Shown: piece by piece, positions 10,264-21,929 of the stretch
Layout of the letters: each line of letters opens with the position of its first letter
Numbering within the stretch: the first letter of the stretch is position 1
NCBI GenBank assembly: GCA_039654915.1
Contig: CM077594.1
Coordinates: 70,116,393 to 70,180,392, forward strand
Direction of reading: 5' to 3'
Length of the DNA: 64,000 bases
Source of the DNA: Aquilaria yunnanensis
Lineage: Eukaryota; Streptophyta; Magnoliopsida; Malvales; Thymelaeaceae
Notes under the pieces: generated by a model
Databases searched by the model: none
Told to the model about the DNA's origin: nothing
What the model saw: only the letters and a program-made list of their open reading frames with translations
Program-made: the position numbers and the translations under genes

Positions 10264-11098
10264 GATGACTGTTGAGGAGACTTCTAGGAGGAAGAACGCC
10301 TGGAAGGTGGATCGCCTCTAGGAGAGTACCTGGAAAACTGGGAAACAGGGTTAGGAGGCCCCCGGAGTGTTTTTCCGGGGGGGGAGCCTCCGACGCCCAA
10401 GTCAGTGGTGGCCGGAAGAAGGAGAAAGTCACTAGCTCAAAGAGAAAGGCAGAAAAGTCTCGCCTGGTCTTTTCTCAGAGTATGGGAGCTGTATCTCCGG
10501 CCTGCCAACCTCCTGTCAAGTATTTATTTCCTGTATATATAGGAATACCTAGCCCGTTCAGATCATGACACGTGTGCGGTCGGATGCTCCTGAACGTCTG
10601 GGCGTAGGGGACAGATAGTTGGTAACTAGATGGCCTCGAGCCTTGTGCTGAGACGGGCCATGATATGATTCTGATGGCGTCTGCGCGTCAGGGTGACTTT
10701 TTACGTCTGTGGTGGGACGTGTCAGAGGCTTCCTTAAATGCTTCCTTAAATGCGCCTGCCGTACTCCCTGGGTCCCTGGGCGAGGTCGTCCTCTAGTTCG
10801 GACAGAGCCTCTTCGGGAAGCCTACCCTCAGTTCGGGGGTTCCCAGTTCCAGGGGGTTCCGCCTTCGGGGATATCATATTCGGGCAGCAATGTCTGGTGC
10901 CACTTTTCCGAAGGCGCGTTGTTCACAACCTTGGGGGGCGAATGGAGTCCTCAAGTTTTACTGGCGTGCCGAGGCTCGGAGCTCTCAGGCTATCTCCCGA
11001 GGTGCATGATTCCACCTATTCCCGGGAAGCGCCAGTTCTTCTGGCCGTTGTTGTGGCAGGGTATTCGGCCAGATTGAGGCGACAGCCTTTGGCTATCA
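10232..11098 (-). repeat. 5' LTR of the intact Tat element (867 bp)
   Basis: It begins TGATAGCC at 11098 and ends CCATCA at 10232 when read on the minus strand, a TG...CA LTR with short inverted ends. Its left boundary is fixed by the primer site and its right boundary by the end of identity with the left LTR. Confidence 0.93.
10534..10541 (-). promoter_or_regulatory. LTR TATA box
   Basis: TATATATA in the context CTATATATACAGG on the minus strand lies about 560 bp into the LTR and would place the gag-pol transcript start roughly 30 bp downstream. The gag ATG at 10263 would then be inside the transcript. The same box recurs at 239-246 and near 33492. Confidence 0.5.
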
Positions 11099-11510
11099 AT
11101 ATGTATGTTGTTGACGGAGAGCATCATCTACATATTAACTTGTGGTTTCAAAATCTAAACCAATAATGTGGCTTCTTGGTTGTCATAGAGATAGCACACT
11201 TGATTGCACACCAATTATGCACTTAAAAACTTTGATAAGTGTTGCCTTGCTTGGTATGCAAGTATTCAATTAAAACCTTGCTTGTTGTGCAAGTTAGTGG
11301 TATTGGGCCTTGCCTTTGCTGCAAGTATTTGTTGGTCTTGTTTTAAAGCCGCCTGGGCCACCTCCTAGGCCTCTCAACTTAAGAAAATAAGACTTAATGT
11401 TGCCATGGTTTGCTTGGCCAAATGCTAGAAACTTAATTTTGGAGTTGGGCTTGTGAGTTAAATTAGAAACTTATAGGCCAAGGCCTGAGTGAGGTGTGAC
11501 ACATTCTGCT
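11099..11510. repeat. Unassigned repeat, inverted relative to 62481-62860
   Basis: This noncoding stretch immediately right of the intact element has a reverse-complement relative at 62481-62860. Shared stretches include the segment around GGCTTCTTGGTTGTCAT and one around TTAAGAAAATAAGACTTAA. I cannot assign a family or ends. It carries no convincing open frame. Confidence 0.5.
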
Positions 11511-12659
11511 AAAGAGCTCAAGTAGCGAAGAGTAAGGAAGGGCAAACAGGTCCCTACCGAAGTGGAGGTGGTCCACGATTCCAATGATGACGTTGCCGAG
11601 GTTCCACCAGGTTTGCCCCTTAGCGATTTTCTTATGAATTCAGACATTTTTAGCATTCTCAATCTTATAAACGTATGGCTAAGGGACAATATACTGGTGG
11701 ACCTTTGACGTGACTTTCTAGTGAAGCTGGTTCCCTCGGCGTGGATGGTGGAGCAAGCCCGGAAGCGGGCCCTTCGGGACTCCCATATCCCGAAGGATAA
11801 GGTTCCGGGGGAGCCTTTCTGATCTTTCACGGAGGACATGAAGTTGATCTCCAAAGACAGCCAGCAAATGGCTCCCCAAATGGCGAAGGGCATGCTCACC
11901 CAAGCCACGATTAAATCCCTGGCAGAGGAGTGCGCGAACGAGGAGGTCCTCGCTGCGAGGATATCCGAACATGCTGCCCAGGTATTCTTCAGACCCTTTA
12001 TCCTTTCTGCAATTTTTTCTAAGTGTCTCCTTTTCTTCGTAAAACTTCACCAATTGTCATTCTTTTTGCAGCTCTTAGCGTACAGTGGATACTTTTGAGC
12101 TTGGGCAGCAAAGCAATCTTCCATCCGATCTCAGACCGAAGAGCGCCTGGAGAAGGCCAAGGTGTTTTGTGCCAGCTCGGTCATTAAGTATGTCAAGCTG
12201 AACAAGATAGCCAAGGAGGAGATGGCCAAACTTCGGGAGGAGTTCCTGAAGAGTTAAAAGGAGCTCTTAAAGGATTTCTCCTAGAAGATGTCTGACCTCG
12301 GTGCGAAGATCGTTGAGCTAACTTCATCAAACGAGGCCTACCAAAAGGAGAAGGAGGAAGACTCTGCTCTCCTAACGAAGGCCCTCGCTGACAATGCCGA
12401 TCTTCAAGTCGAGGTCAAGGCACTGAAGAAGGAGACGAAGAAGAAGAAGAAGATGAAGAAGCTCAAGAGGGAGGTCGCCAAGTTAAAAAATGAGCTGGAC
12501 AACTTGTCTGTCGAGAAAGACAAGGCTGATCAAGCAACCAAGGTTGCTTTCCAAGACGGCTTTTGTCTGGCTCGGCATCAAGTCTTGGCAAAGTGCCCTG
12601 ACCTCGACCTCTCCTTTCTAGCTGCTCTGGACATCCCCGAGGGGCCTTGCTGGGCCTAG
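11511..12659 (+). pseudogene. Decayed antisense accessory gene of the second Tat element
   Basis: It matches exons 2-4 of the intact antisense gene: an exon 2 tail ending at 11610, exon 3 at about 11722-11981 (AWMVEQARKRALRD) and exon 4 at 12072-12659 (KVAFQDGFCLARHQVL). The donor at 11982, the acceptor ending at 12071 and the donor at 11611 sit at the same positions as in the intact copy, so intron placement is conserved. Exon 1 is missing. Lesions include a Trp-to-stop change in exon 3 (GEPF then TGA) and several in-frame stops early in exon 4. It is oriented opposite to the gag-pol remnant on its right, exactly as in the intact element. Confidence 0.8.
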
Positions 12660-13373
12660 TCCAAGATAGATCATCTCAACCTGCCATTTGCTCTTCCTTC
12701 GACGCCGAAGGTCACGAAAAAGGATGTTGGCGATGAAGCTTCTCATGATGGCGAGGTCCCTTAGGTGTCCAGGGCTTCACTTTCCCTTTTTCTTTTTCTT
12801 CATAATCTTCTTCTTATAATACTCCTCCTTGTAATAAGGCTCCTATAAATAAGATTCCCTTTTTCCTTCAAAATTTGGCTAAGTTTGAAGGCAAGTTTCT
12901 CCTTAAGTAATCTTCGGTTCCAAGGGTTAGTTTGAGTACTTTCGGTCTAGGACCCTCAGGAAGATGTTTTTTCTACCCTTTATCAATCATGTTTGGCACA
13001 ATACCGGTTCCGGTGAATGTTTTATGGCAAAGCTTTGCCTGTTTTTATCAGCCATGTTCGGTTGACACGCCTTCGGAGAAAATGTGTGATTTTTACATGT
13101 AAATACTCGCACCTTGTTTGGTTAGATTTCTTAGGTAGGGCTATTTTTCCCAGAAAGCTTTTCTGTACTTAGAAAAATTTCTAAGTGTAAAATTTCCTAA
13201 AAAATTTCTAACTGTAGAATTTCTTCAGAGCATCTGAGTGCCATGTATTTTTCAGTTCTCCACCTTCGGTATCGCCGAGCTTATAAACTCCTGGGCAAAC
13301 CTCGCTAAGGACCAAATAAGGCCCTTCCCAGTTTGCCCGAAGTACTCCGTGAGATGGTCTTCAGGGTTCAAAC
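12660..13373. other. Spacer between the two convergent remnants
   Basis: This AT-rich noncoding stretch corresponds to the tandem-repeat spacer of the intact element. Two weak relics of the repeat core remain (near 12989 and 13053). I see no gene. Confidence 0.5.
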
Positions 13374-16232
13374 TCAGCCTTTCGGAGAACATGGTCTCCC
13401 TTCCTGATTCATTTTCAACCTAACATGCAAGTTCGCAGCTATGGCTACCCTTTGCTGAAAAGCTTTTCTTCTAAGCTCAGCCACTTCTCTGTGTTCGTCA
13501 ATTAGGTCGAGCTTAGTTCTCAACCCGAGATCATTCCCTTCTTCGTCAAACACTTGTACCCTGACCAGTGGCTGGACCACCTCGATAGGAATAATGGCCT
13601 CTGTTCCGAAGATGAATGAGAAAGGTGTTTCACCTGTGGCTCTTCGGGGCGTTGTTTGATAGCTCCATAGCACACTAGGAAATTCTCCTGGGCATTTTCC
13701 TTTTGCTTCCCACAATCTTTTTTTCATACCATCCTTTATGGTTATGTTAGACACCTCTACCTGTCCGTTGCTCTGGGGATGAGCTATTGCGGCGAAGTGC
13801 ATTTTTACCTTGAGGTCGGTGGTTAATTCTTAGAATCCCTTATCAATAAACTGGGAACCATTGTCGGCCACTATCACCCTCAGTATGCCGAACCTGCATA
13901 TGATGTTCTTCTAGATGAATTTTTGTATGTCCTTCGCCAAAATGGTTGCCAGGGGCTTTGCCTCTATCCATTTAGTGAAGTAATCTACTGTGACCATGAA
14001 GAACTTCACTCTTCCGGGTGCAGTTGGGAGAGGCCCGGTAACGTCAATACCCTATACTGCAAATGGACAAGGGTAGTTAGCCGAAGTTATCATTTCCAAA
14101 GGCAGCCTCTGGATGTTGTCGTGTCTTTGGCAATTGTCACATTTCTGGACAAACTGCCTCACATCCTTTCTTAAGGTGGGCCAGAAGTACCCCTGGCAGA
14201 GTAGTACTCCTACCAGGGTGTCAGTTCCTATGTGGGAACCACAGGCCCCCTCATGGACTTCTTTGAGGACTATCTCAACATCCTTTTCACTGACACACCT
14301 TTGCAGCAGGCTTGCGTACCCTTGTCGATATAACTCCTCCCCGATCAGGAAATATTTCCCAAAGCACCTTCACACTTTTGCTGCCTCAAGAGGGTCTTCG
14401 GGAAGCTCCGAAGCCATCAGGTACATTTTTATAGGATTTTTCCATCCTCTTTTCGAGGTTGCTATGCTCATTATTGCTATGCTCGGGTGACTTAGTACTT
14501 CGATGGACTTTTTTGACTTGGCTAGAGTATCTGCTTCAATATTGTCTCAACGAGGCATGTTCTCAATGTGCACTGCGTCAAACCCTTAGATGATCTTTGA
14601 TACGAGCTCATGATACTTTGCCAAAGTTGGGTCCTTGGCGCTATAGTCCCTTGCCATCTGTCAGACAACTAGCTGAGAATCACTGTGGGCCATTAGGTTT
14701 CTCACACCAATTCTTCTGGCAAGGCGCAAACCTGCTATGAGGGCTTAATATTTTTCCATATTGTTGGTGACATTAAACCCGAATTTGATGGCTTTCATAG
14801 CTTTCATACCTTTAGGACCACGATGAATTACCCCAGCTCCTTGATGTTCGAAGCTGGAGGCCCCGTCGACAAACAAAGTCCACTTAGATTCATTATTTTT
14901 TAGGTTTGGTTGACTTTCTTCGGAAATGGGTACCTTGGCAATGAAATCTGCCAATGCTTGAGCTTTTATAGACTTCCTGGGCTCATAGGTGATGTCATAC
15001 TCACTGAGCTCGATGCACCACTTCGAAAACGTTCCCGAGTGGTCTACCTTGTTCATGATATCTCAAAGGGGTAGGCTACTTCAGACGATAATGGGGTGGC
15101 CTTGGAAATAAGGACGTAGCCTTCTGCTTGCAAGTACTATGACATAAATAGCCTTTTGTAGCAAGGGGTACCTGACGTTGGCACCATGCAGGGACTTGCT
15201 CACATAATATATTGGCCATTGTTTTGCCCTTTCTTCCTTTACAAGGACCGAACTTACTGCCTTTTCGGTAACGGTGAGGTAGAGCATGAGGGGTTCTCCT
15301 TCCTGTGGCTGCTGAAGTATCAGAAGATGAGTTAGGTAGACTTTAAGCTCTTCCCAGGCCCTTTGATAGTCTTCATTACAAGGCCACACCTCGGTACCGA
15401 GGTCACCACCATTTTTTACTGCCTTAGTGAGGACCTTAAAGAATGGTCAGCAATGATCCCCATATCTGGAGGTAAATCTGCTGAGGGACGTGATTCTAAC
15501 CATGAGTCTTTGCACATCCTTAGTCATCGTGGGAGTTTAGAATCCCAGCAGGGCCTTGACCTTTTCTGGATTGGCGTCGATACCTCTCTCCGACACCCTG
15601 AATCCGAGGAACTTACCCGCAATTACCCTAAACATGCATTTTTCGGGGTTGAGATGGATTCCAAAGGTCCTCAGTTGGTGGAATGTTTCCTCTAAGTCTG
15701 TGATATGACTACTAGGCAGTTTGCTCTTAACTATCATATCATTGATGTAGACTTCAATGTTTCTCCCGATTTGGGAGTTGAAGAGCCTGTTCATCAACCT
15801 TTGGTACGTGGCCCCTACATTCTTAAGGCCAAAGGACATCCTAATATAGCAGTATGTACCAACTTTGACGATGAAGGCAGTTTTTTCCTCATCTTCATGG
15901 TCCATCCTGATTTGATGATACCCACTGAAGACATAAAGGAAACTAAAGAGGCCATACTCGGCGGTTGAATCTACCAAGTGATCTATTGGCGGCAGAGGAT
16001 ATGAATCTTTAGGGCAAGCATCGTTCACGTTTCGGAAGTCGATGCACATTCGGAGTTTATCACTCCCTTCCTTTGTGGCAATAACCACGTTACTAAGCCA
16101 TTCGGGGTATTTGACTTCCCTTATTACACTTTCTTCCATTAAGCGATGGGCTTCGATTTTGACGAAGTTGTTCTTATGCGTCGAAAGGCTTCACTTTTTT
16201 TTGTTGGACAGGTTTTGCCTTTGGGCGCACCT

Positions 16233-17650
16233 TGTTGGGTTTCAGGAGCCAAACAGCGCAGCGGAATTTAACCGAAACCCTCTAGGATCCAAGTGAAACG
16301 GGGTAAACCGGGTGTTCAAAAATTTCATACCTAATTTTCGGTTGAGATCTCTCACTCAACTGTAGAGTCGAATCACAAAACCTGAACAGTTGACGTGTTC
16401 AAGATCTCTATGATATCCATACGAGCCTCTCGGGATCACCACGCTTCCACCACGTCCCGGCAGATGCGTTTGTCTTGCGCTCGCAGTGCTAGCTTGCGTC
16501 CTCCAAGGAATTGCAAGAGAAGAGTGCAGCTGTCCTTTTGGGAGGCTAGGGCAAGGAGACCTGCGAATTTCTCACTTAAAAGTTGTATTTATAGTGAGAC
16601 TCAACTTCCAGGCCTAATGGGTTTCAAAGCCCTAATCCAATTAGGATTTAATGTCGGGCTTAATAATGGCTCAACTCCTTGGCCTATTACTAATACGAAA
16701 TTAAAGTGAAACCATAACCCAAATAATTAGCCCATGCACTCTAATGATCCAAATAGCTCTATGTGTGTGACCTAATAGGCTCTTGCCATGATGGCAATGA
16801 TCATAAATCACATTTATGATCATAAGAAATGAGTGGTGTCTAGCAACACATCATTGCTACCCAAGTCACAAGATTGTCGGTGAATCGACTAAACCTTTAT
16901 GATCATCACCGATATATGCCATTGTCCCTTTGTCCAAGATATCAAGACTAAACACGAGACATGGAATTTGTCACTCTCGTATAGCGCAATATTTGGTTTC
17001 ATGATTACCGAGTAGACCAACTTAAACTGACGACATTGATATCATATATGAACTCATCGGAGCATCGCCATGCATTTTCTAAGTCTCACTCTATCAAGGG
17101 GCCCAAAGATATCACTCCCATTACATAGGAGGGACAAATCCCATCTTGATCATACAAATCCCTCCGCATGATATGTGACATACCCAATGACCTCCTTTAA
17201 GTTCACTCAGTTACGAGCAACAAAGGAAAGTATCAAAGTATGTGACTCACATGTAGGGAACCTTGATGATCTTAGGTCGAAGGACTACATATACCATGAT
17301 GACTATCAGAATCACTTATGACACTCATATAACGATCCATGAAGTGTTCTCATGGTGGGTCGGTCCAGTACACAAGTTCTCCAACTTGTACCCATATGTA
17401 GACTACATAACTCATATTAGTCTCCACATATGCTAGCCATTATGTATTATTGCAACCCACTCCACAATAATACTAGACTAGGGACGTTTAAGAATATCAT
17501 TATTCTAGGGTTACAATTATGTTTATTACGTTACGCAGAAACAAAACAACAAACAAAATTGCTGGATTAATGCCTCAAAAAAATATCATGACTCAATGTG
17601 CAAAAATACAATCATCTCATGATTGGCTTTTTTTGGGCACAACATTAACA
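16233..17650 (-). mobile_element. Solo LTR, family C (1418 bp), TSD CACCT
   Basis: Starts TGTTGGGTTTC and ends AACATTAACA on the plus strand. It is flanked by CACCT at 16228-16232 and 17651-17655. Removing it and one CACCT restores the disrupted Tat pol sequence. Related copies lie at 28712, 36034, 47400 and 63600. Orientation (minus) follows the diverged copy at 36034, where a primer site follows the LTR. Confidence 0.93.
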
Positions 17651-20108
17651 CACCTTAAGGCTATGTTGGATTATGCGAGGTCAACCCCGGGCATGTCCTT
17701 TTGGTGAGTAGGCAAACAGACCTTTGTACATTAACAGAAAAGATATAAGTTTTTCCTTGTCACCTTCGGCCAGTTTTTTCCCCACTCGGGAACTTCAGCC
17801 TAGGACAAGTTCCACATCTTCTATTTCTAGTTTTTCGGGGTGTTCTATTTCTTCTCCCTTTGCCTCCCCTGTGAGCACGGCCTTTGCTCCCGAAGACTGT
17901 GTGTAGATCTTTATTGGGCCCTGTCTTGCTTTCACAAAGACCTTTCTTACTTCCCCTTGGTCGATGAAGATCTCAGCATCTCCGTCCTTGGTTGCAAAGG
18001 TGACAGTCAAGTACTTCACATCTGGGTGAATGTGGAGATTCCTTTGCGTCTGCCTCCCAAGGATGGCATTGTATGACGAAGGAACATCTATGATGATGAA
18101 CCGTGTCATTGTGGAAGCAAAGAGCTCACCCTTGTTTTGTGGTGAAGTTTCCCTCAGCATTAGAGCTAGGTCAATCCACCCGAGGACAAGGAGTTCGGAA
18201 GGACCTACCCCAAAGGTAGGGGAAGTGATAGGCTTGAGATCGCCTTTTGAGATACCCAAATTCGGCAGCAGGTGAGAGAATAAGACGTTGGTGTTAGAAC
18301 CATCGTTGAAGAGTAGTCTTTTGACATCCCAAATCCTTATCCGTGCCATGATTAGAAGTGGGTCGTGATGAGGGAACACTACGGTGGACCCATTTTTCAG
18401 AACAAGCTTGTTCGATTGGCTACCGAATTCCTTCACCAACATTTCCCTGACTTTTTTCTTTCTTTCTGCCGAAGGCAGTCCAGTGGTGATCGTTTGGATT
18501 ACTCCAGCCGGAGGTGGCATATGTCTTTTGGGACTTCAGTTTCGACGCCTGTCGGAATCATAGTCCTCATAATCTCCTTCGTTTTCCTCTTCCCTCATCC
18601 CTTTCGGGGAGGGCATCCATAGATAGTGCCGAAGTTGGCCCTGCTTTATCAGAGACTCAATGTATTTCCTCAACTGGAAGCAATCCTTAGTGTCATGCCC
18701 ATGATCCAGATGTAATTGGCAAAACTTCTTCATATTTTTCTTGTTTTCTGAAGTTATGGCCTTCGGGCGCTGGATTTGGTTTCCTTGTCTTTCCATAGCC
18801 AGCAGTATGTTTGTTCGGGAGGTGTTCAAGGGAGTAAACAACATGGGTCTTTTCCCCTTCTGCTTCCGAGTTTTTCCCCCGCCCTCAGCTGGATACTGGG
18901 GTTGGTGACTTTGGCCTTCGGGATGATGGTGATTAGGCTTCGGTCCTCCCTTTTTCAGCTCTTCGGCTATCATGTGTTGTTCTATTTTGCGGTAGAACAT
19001 GCCAAGGGTGTCCAGAGGGTCTTTTGAGAACTCGTAAAAGAGTTGCGAGTCTCGCCGAAGTCCCCATATCATGGCAAGGATGCGTATTTCAAGACAGAAG
19101 CCTGGCACGCTTAGGGCCTCTCGGTTAAACCTTTCAACATAGTCACAGATGGTTTCACCATTCCGTTGCTCTAAGTTGAACATCTGAATGGGCATATTCG
19201 CCATTGGCCTACTGCCGATGAACTGCTGTGTAAATGCTGTGGACAGCTGTTGGAAACTCATTATAGTCCCAAGGACAAGAGAGTTGTACCATGCGGTTGC
19301 TGGGCCGGAGAGGGTGACCTCGAAACACTTGCAAAGGGTAGCGTCATCGACACTGTGTAGTACCATGCTATGCCTATACTTGGTCAGGTGGGCTTGGGGG
19401 TCGATACGCCCGTCATAGGTTTCCAAACGAGGCACCCAGAAGTCGCTTGGCATAGGTGCCTCAACTATTGCTCGGATAAACGGTGACTCATCTCCGGTGA
19501 AGGTTTCCGACAACCTAGACCAGACGGGTTTCCGAGCCACCTGCCTTTCCACCCTCTCCAATGTCTTTAGGATTTTTTCCATGAGCACGGTTGCCCTAGG
19601 CTCTTTTTGTTGCCCGAAGGCCTCTGGCAATGTAAATCGATGCCTCCTTCTTCGGGAGTAACTTTGGCTTCGGGGGGATTGTGATCTTTCTTCTGGTGAG
19701 GAACTTCACCGGCGGGAAGTCCTAGCCCCTTTGGACCCCGCTCCTCTAGTTTGTCGGACTCTAGGGGGTACGTCCTGCATCGACGACTCATAACGTTGGT
19801 CCCCGCTCCCCAAACTCTGATGAGCAGATTTCGGGCTTCTCTCCCGACGGGGTGCTGGTGAAGGGCGCCTTCGGCCCGCATATGGTTGTGTTCACCTTTG
19901 GTCTAGTTGTTGCATCATTTCAGCCACAACAAAGAACTGAAAATCACGTAGGAAGCTCATTCTGATCATTAGAGCACGTTCGTCCTCAGGCAATGAAGTC
20001 CCTATGGCGGGTTGTTTAGTTGCCGGTTGAGTTTTTAGCGCAGACAGGGACTTCGGGAGTCCCTTGTCCTTTGAACGCCGAGTCTCAACGACGGCTACCT
20101 GAGAGTGA

Positions 20109-20127
20109 GTTCCCACTGACGGCACCG
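20109..20127 (-). other. Decayed primer-binding site of the second Tat element
   Basis: It aligns with the tRNA-Lys-type site of the intact element but has three substitutions (minus strand CGGTGCCGTCAGTGGGAAC). It lies two bases from the adjoining LTR, as in the intact copy. Confidence 0.7.
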
Positions 20128-20129
20128 AA

Positions 20130-20691
20130 TGATGCCTATTGGCATCTTCGTTGTATGACATGGTAAGCCTGGAAGTGACTTCCGGTGAAGAGGTCGTCTG
20201 AAGGAGAGACTTTTGGGCAGAGATTGCCTGAAACACTCAAAGAACAAAGGTTAGGAGGCCCCCGGAGCATTTTTCTAGGGGAGGAGCCTCCGATGCCCAT
20301 GTCAGTATTTGGTGAAATGAAGAATGGTGAGTTGAAAGTGAAGAATGTGTTTTGCCTGAGAGTTTAATCCCTCCAATTAAGGTCATTTCCCATGTATTTA
20401 TAGGAGAATTATCCCATTCGGGGGTGTTTTCCCCTACTGAAGATGATGAGTCTACCTGTTCCAAAGCTGGCCAGGTCATCTGACTGAGGGTGGTAGTGCA
20501 CCATATTCCTGAGGTCAGTATTGCCATTCCCTGAGGGTGATGGTAGATCACAGAGGTTGGGGGGTCAGGTTGCTGGACCCTGTTTTCCCGAGGTTCGCCC
20601 TCGCCTTCTTCGAGGGTGACGCTTGCTTTTACTGAGGGTGGCGCTTCGTCAGAGCTTGGCGATTTGAAGGACGATAGCCCTTTGGCTATCA
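20130..20691 (-). repeat. 5' LTR of the second Tat element (562 bp)
   Basis: Read on the plus strand it begins TGATGCC and ends GGCTATCA. It shares the GGAGGCCCCCGGAG and GAGCCTCCGA blocks with the intact LTR but is about 300 bp shorter. It contains an ATG at 20161 opening a peptide (MSYNEDANRHH) that continues across the primer site into gag. Confidence 0.85.
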
Positions 20692-20776
20692 TATCCAATT
20701 TTTGACTATAAATGTATGTACATAACTAATGGTGTGGGGACCTGGAGTATAGCATGACTATGCCTTGGATGTATGT

Positions 20777-21779
20777 TGTTACCACCACACAAAAATGGGA
20801 GAATTACAAATCTGGCATAATGGTCAAAAAGCCATTATATTGTGTAATTCTCTTCATAGTGATTGAAGTGTGAGGGATAAAAGGTATAAAGAACACTTTC
20901 TTAAAAGTGTTCCAAGTTGGTAACTTAGCCCCAAAGAAAAGCCTTAAGGATTGCTTGTTTGTCACATAACCTATGGACTTTTTTGTAAGGTTTTTGAAAT
21001 TCTGGCACTCAATTGCGAAGCTCTCAAGAAAGAGACTTGGAAAGTTATGGGAAGGACATATATGGGATAGCTTTGGAGGGTTTTCCTCTTATTAATGAAG
21101 TGTTTGCACACTTATCAAATTTTGTATGGGCAAAATGGTCTTAAAGTGACCAGAATTTTGACTCTGCACCTAAAGTTCTATTTCTCCCTGTGTAGAACGA
21201 ATCTTGGTACGAAATTTCAATCATACCTAGAGAACATCTAGAGGTTGAATTAGGATTTGAATTTCTTATTTTGTAGCCCTGTACCCAAAGATATGATGTT
21301 GCAAAGTTGGTTAAGTTACTATTCATTTGGTCAAAATTTTGTATCCAACTTAAAAAATCCATAACCTGGTCCATAGGTGCGCTATTGATGTAAAAAAAAA
21401 TTCCTTGGTTTTCTCTAGTTCTCTACTTGATAATGGAGCATAGAAAATATGGGGTACATGGCTAGAATGATATAGTTTTTTAGTGGAAATTACAGATGCA
21501 GTGGCTGGTGACTATAACTTAAAAAGATTGCCTAATGTCTGGTAGCCAAGATTACGACTTGTGCTAGTGTTTTCCTTCTTTTCTGCCATGGGGTGCATGA
21601 AATGTGAATATGTGTGTGATGGTGGAACCAATATGCATGTGTTTACATAGTGCCCAAGAGGGCCACTTGGGTATGTGCACTAAGGTTAGTGTTCTGGTGG
21701 CCTACAAAACATTACCAATCCTGGGAGTCTAAATGCACAATTTTGGCACCATAATTGGACTACCCCGGAGCGGGTAACA
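20777..21779 (+). repeat. 5' LTR of a decayed chromovirus (1003 bp)
   Basis: It begins TGTTACCACCACAC and ends GGGTAACA. An initiator-Met primer site follows five bases later. It matches the LTR at 26228-28047. A longer LTR subfamily with the same ends is present at 37916-42759 and 52800-54973. Confidence 0.9.
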
Positions 21780-21784
21780 GTAGC

Positions 21785-21796
21785 TGGTATCAGAGC
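21785..21796 (+). other. Primer-binding site, initiator tRNA-Met
   Basis: TGGTATCAGAGC is the common plant LTR-retrotransposon primer site complementary to the 3' end of initiator tRNA-Met. It lies just after the 5' LTR. Confidence 0.9.
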
Positions 21797-21929
21797 ATGG
21801 TTTGTACATGTACATAGCATATAGTTGTATTGCATGCATCTACATAGATGAACTCAGTTTGGTCAGCTGCTAGTGTCAAGTACCATTGAAATACCTATGA
21901 TCTTTACATGTGCTCTATGATGAATCATC

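Larger units (their letters stand above)
1..11098 (-). mobile_element. Young, near-intact Tat-lineage Ty3/gypsy LTR retrotransposon
   Basis: The element reads right to left: 5' LTR (10232-11098), tRNA-Lys-type primer site, uninterrupted gag-pol, a tandem-repeat spacer, an oppositely oriented spliced gene, a purine tract, then the 3' LTR cut by the window start (about 64 bp outside). Window bases 1-803 align with 10296-11098 without indels, and I see one substitution (A at 372, G at 10667). That similarity, plus the open polyprotein, indicates a very recent insertion. Dual RNase H domains and an antisense accessory gene are features of the Tat lineage. The left duplication lies outside the window, so the TSD cannot be verified. 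Between the 3' LTR and the TATA box (804-1348) I see only noncoding leader or promoter sequence. Confidence 0.93.
13374..20129 (-). pseudogene. Decayed Tat gag-pol (second element), split by a solo LTR
   Basis: Homology to the intact polyprotein runs across the whole span in the same order: gag (about 18536-20129), protease (17795-18520), RT (15537-16232), RNase H and archaeal-like RNase H (14745-15389), integrase (13374-14740). Stops and frameshifts break it throughout. The 1418-bp solo LTR at 16233-17650 divides it between protease and RT. Two catalytic sites are changed: the protease reads FNDGSN instead of LDDGSN, and the RT reads YIND instead of YVDD. The LDAFSGYHQ motif also reads LYVFSGYHQ, losing another catalytic Asp. 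The 3' LTR is missing; the remnant ends near 11.5 kb. Confidence 0.9.
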
